DNA from: Chersky-267 sp963744115
GTDB lineage: Bacteria; Chloroflexota; Limnocylindria; Limnocylindrales; CSP1-4
DNA length: 64,000 nt
Assembly (NCBI GenBank): GCA_963744115.1
Contig: CAVUSI010000003.1
Span: forward strand, 372,001-436,000
Direction of reading: 5' to 3'
The position numbers were made by a program, and so were the translations under genes. Every line of letters begins with the position of its first letter. Position 1 is the stretch's first letter. The notes under the pieces are model-generated. The model saw nothing but the letters and a program-made list of their open reading frames with translations. It had not been told where the DNA came from and did not search any database. Of the stretch, positions 63,883 through 64,000 are shown in pieces.

Positions 63883-64000
63883 TCAGCGACCCGCCTTGAA
63901 TGGGTAGACGACCCAGGCGTCGGTCGCGGTCACGTAGTGATCGGGGACGTCCGGGACGACGGACCGAGCCGGCTTGTAGTGGAGGACGGCGGTGGTCGGG
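63883..64000 (-). CDS. C-terminal end of an unidentified gene (cut by window edge)
   Basis: The last 38 codons of a minus-strand gene are visible. They end at TGA 63883-63885 and include TAVLHYKPARSVVPDVPD and TATDAWVVYPFKAGR. The residues do not allow a family assignment. It is immediately upstream of the epimerase gene on the same strand. Confidence 0.55.
   Translation of the reverse strand, partial: PTTAVLHYKPARSVVPDVPDHYVTATDAWVVYPFKAGR

Overview
The window is uniformly GC-rich bacterial DNA with densely packed genes, many GTG and TTG starts and frequent 4-base ATGA/GTGA stop-start overlaps. Gene content (citramalate synthase beside 2-isopropylmalate synthase, a MoaD-MoaE fusion, secreted propeller/PKD proteins, a HerA-like ATPase of the DUF853 type) suggests an uncultured Chloroflexota-like or actinobacterial-like heterotroph. 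I favour a high-GC Chloroflexota lineage, but no rRNA or marker gene here proves it. I see no tRNA, rRNA, CRISPR array, insertion sequence or prophage.

Layout. (1) 1-591: left-edge fragment of an alginate-lyase-like surface enzyme. (2) 1046-11019: branched-chain amino acid locus ilvB-ilvN-ilvC-leuA-leuB-cimA, a free-standing LeuA regulatory domain and prephenate dehydratase. It is preceded by a promoter, a Leu/Val-rich leader ORF and an intrinsic attenuator. (3) 10967-16795: a NadR-like kinase, a DUF433-like protein, a helix-hairpin-helix DUF4332 protein, a HerA-like ATPase, a secreted Pro-rich SH3 protein and polyphosphate kinase 2. (4) 16931-22705: aldehyde dehydrogenase, acyl-CoA dehydrogenase, NDP-forming acyl-CoA synthetase and enoyl-CoA hydratase, an acyl-CoA catabolic set. 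(5) 22941-27220: a TasA/camelysin-like protein, a SipW-type signal peptidase and a second apparent SipW substrate, then an AlsS-like acetolactate synthase. (6) 27419-50282, with a further propeller gene to 54125: a large exopolysaccharide locus. The minus-strand operon holds an O-antigen-ligase-like polymerase, two glycosyltransferases, galE, a Wzz/BY-kinase-like protein, a polysaccharide deacetylase, an ATP-grasp ligase, a TMP-kinase-like protein and an HPr-kinase-like protein. The plus-strand part holds an epimerase, UDP-glucose dehydrogenase, a degenerate GGDEF protein and a lipid-carrier sugar transferase. Three paralogous secreted propeller proteins are interspersed. (7) 54157-64000: a UPF0173 hydrolase, a membrane protein, an O-methyltransferase and a MoaD-MoaE fusion. 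These are followed by a group that looks like D-amino acid or peptide salvage: M55 D-aminopeptidase, P1/DmpA peptidase, a lysine 5,6-aminomutase alpha-like protein and a DAO-type FAD oxidoreductase. An epimerase and a right-edge fragment close the window.

Several well-conserved genes (DUF4332, aldehyde dehydrogenase, acyl-CoA synthetase, P1 peptidase) and most of the large secreted proteins are interrupted by single-base shifts, most often one extra base in a short G/C run. The reading continues perfectly in the neighbouring frame. This looks like residual consensus error, so those genes are reported as single, probably intact genes with the shift position noted.

How the genes work together: the ilv/leu/cim block supplies Val, Ile and Leu precursors, with isoleucine apparently made through citramalate. 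The exopolysaccharide and TasA/SipW blocks together look like a cell-envelope or biofilm-matrix region: sugar nucleotide synthesis, lipid-linked assembly, polymerisation, export, modification and secreted matrix proteins.
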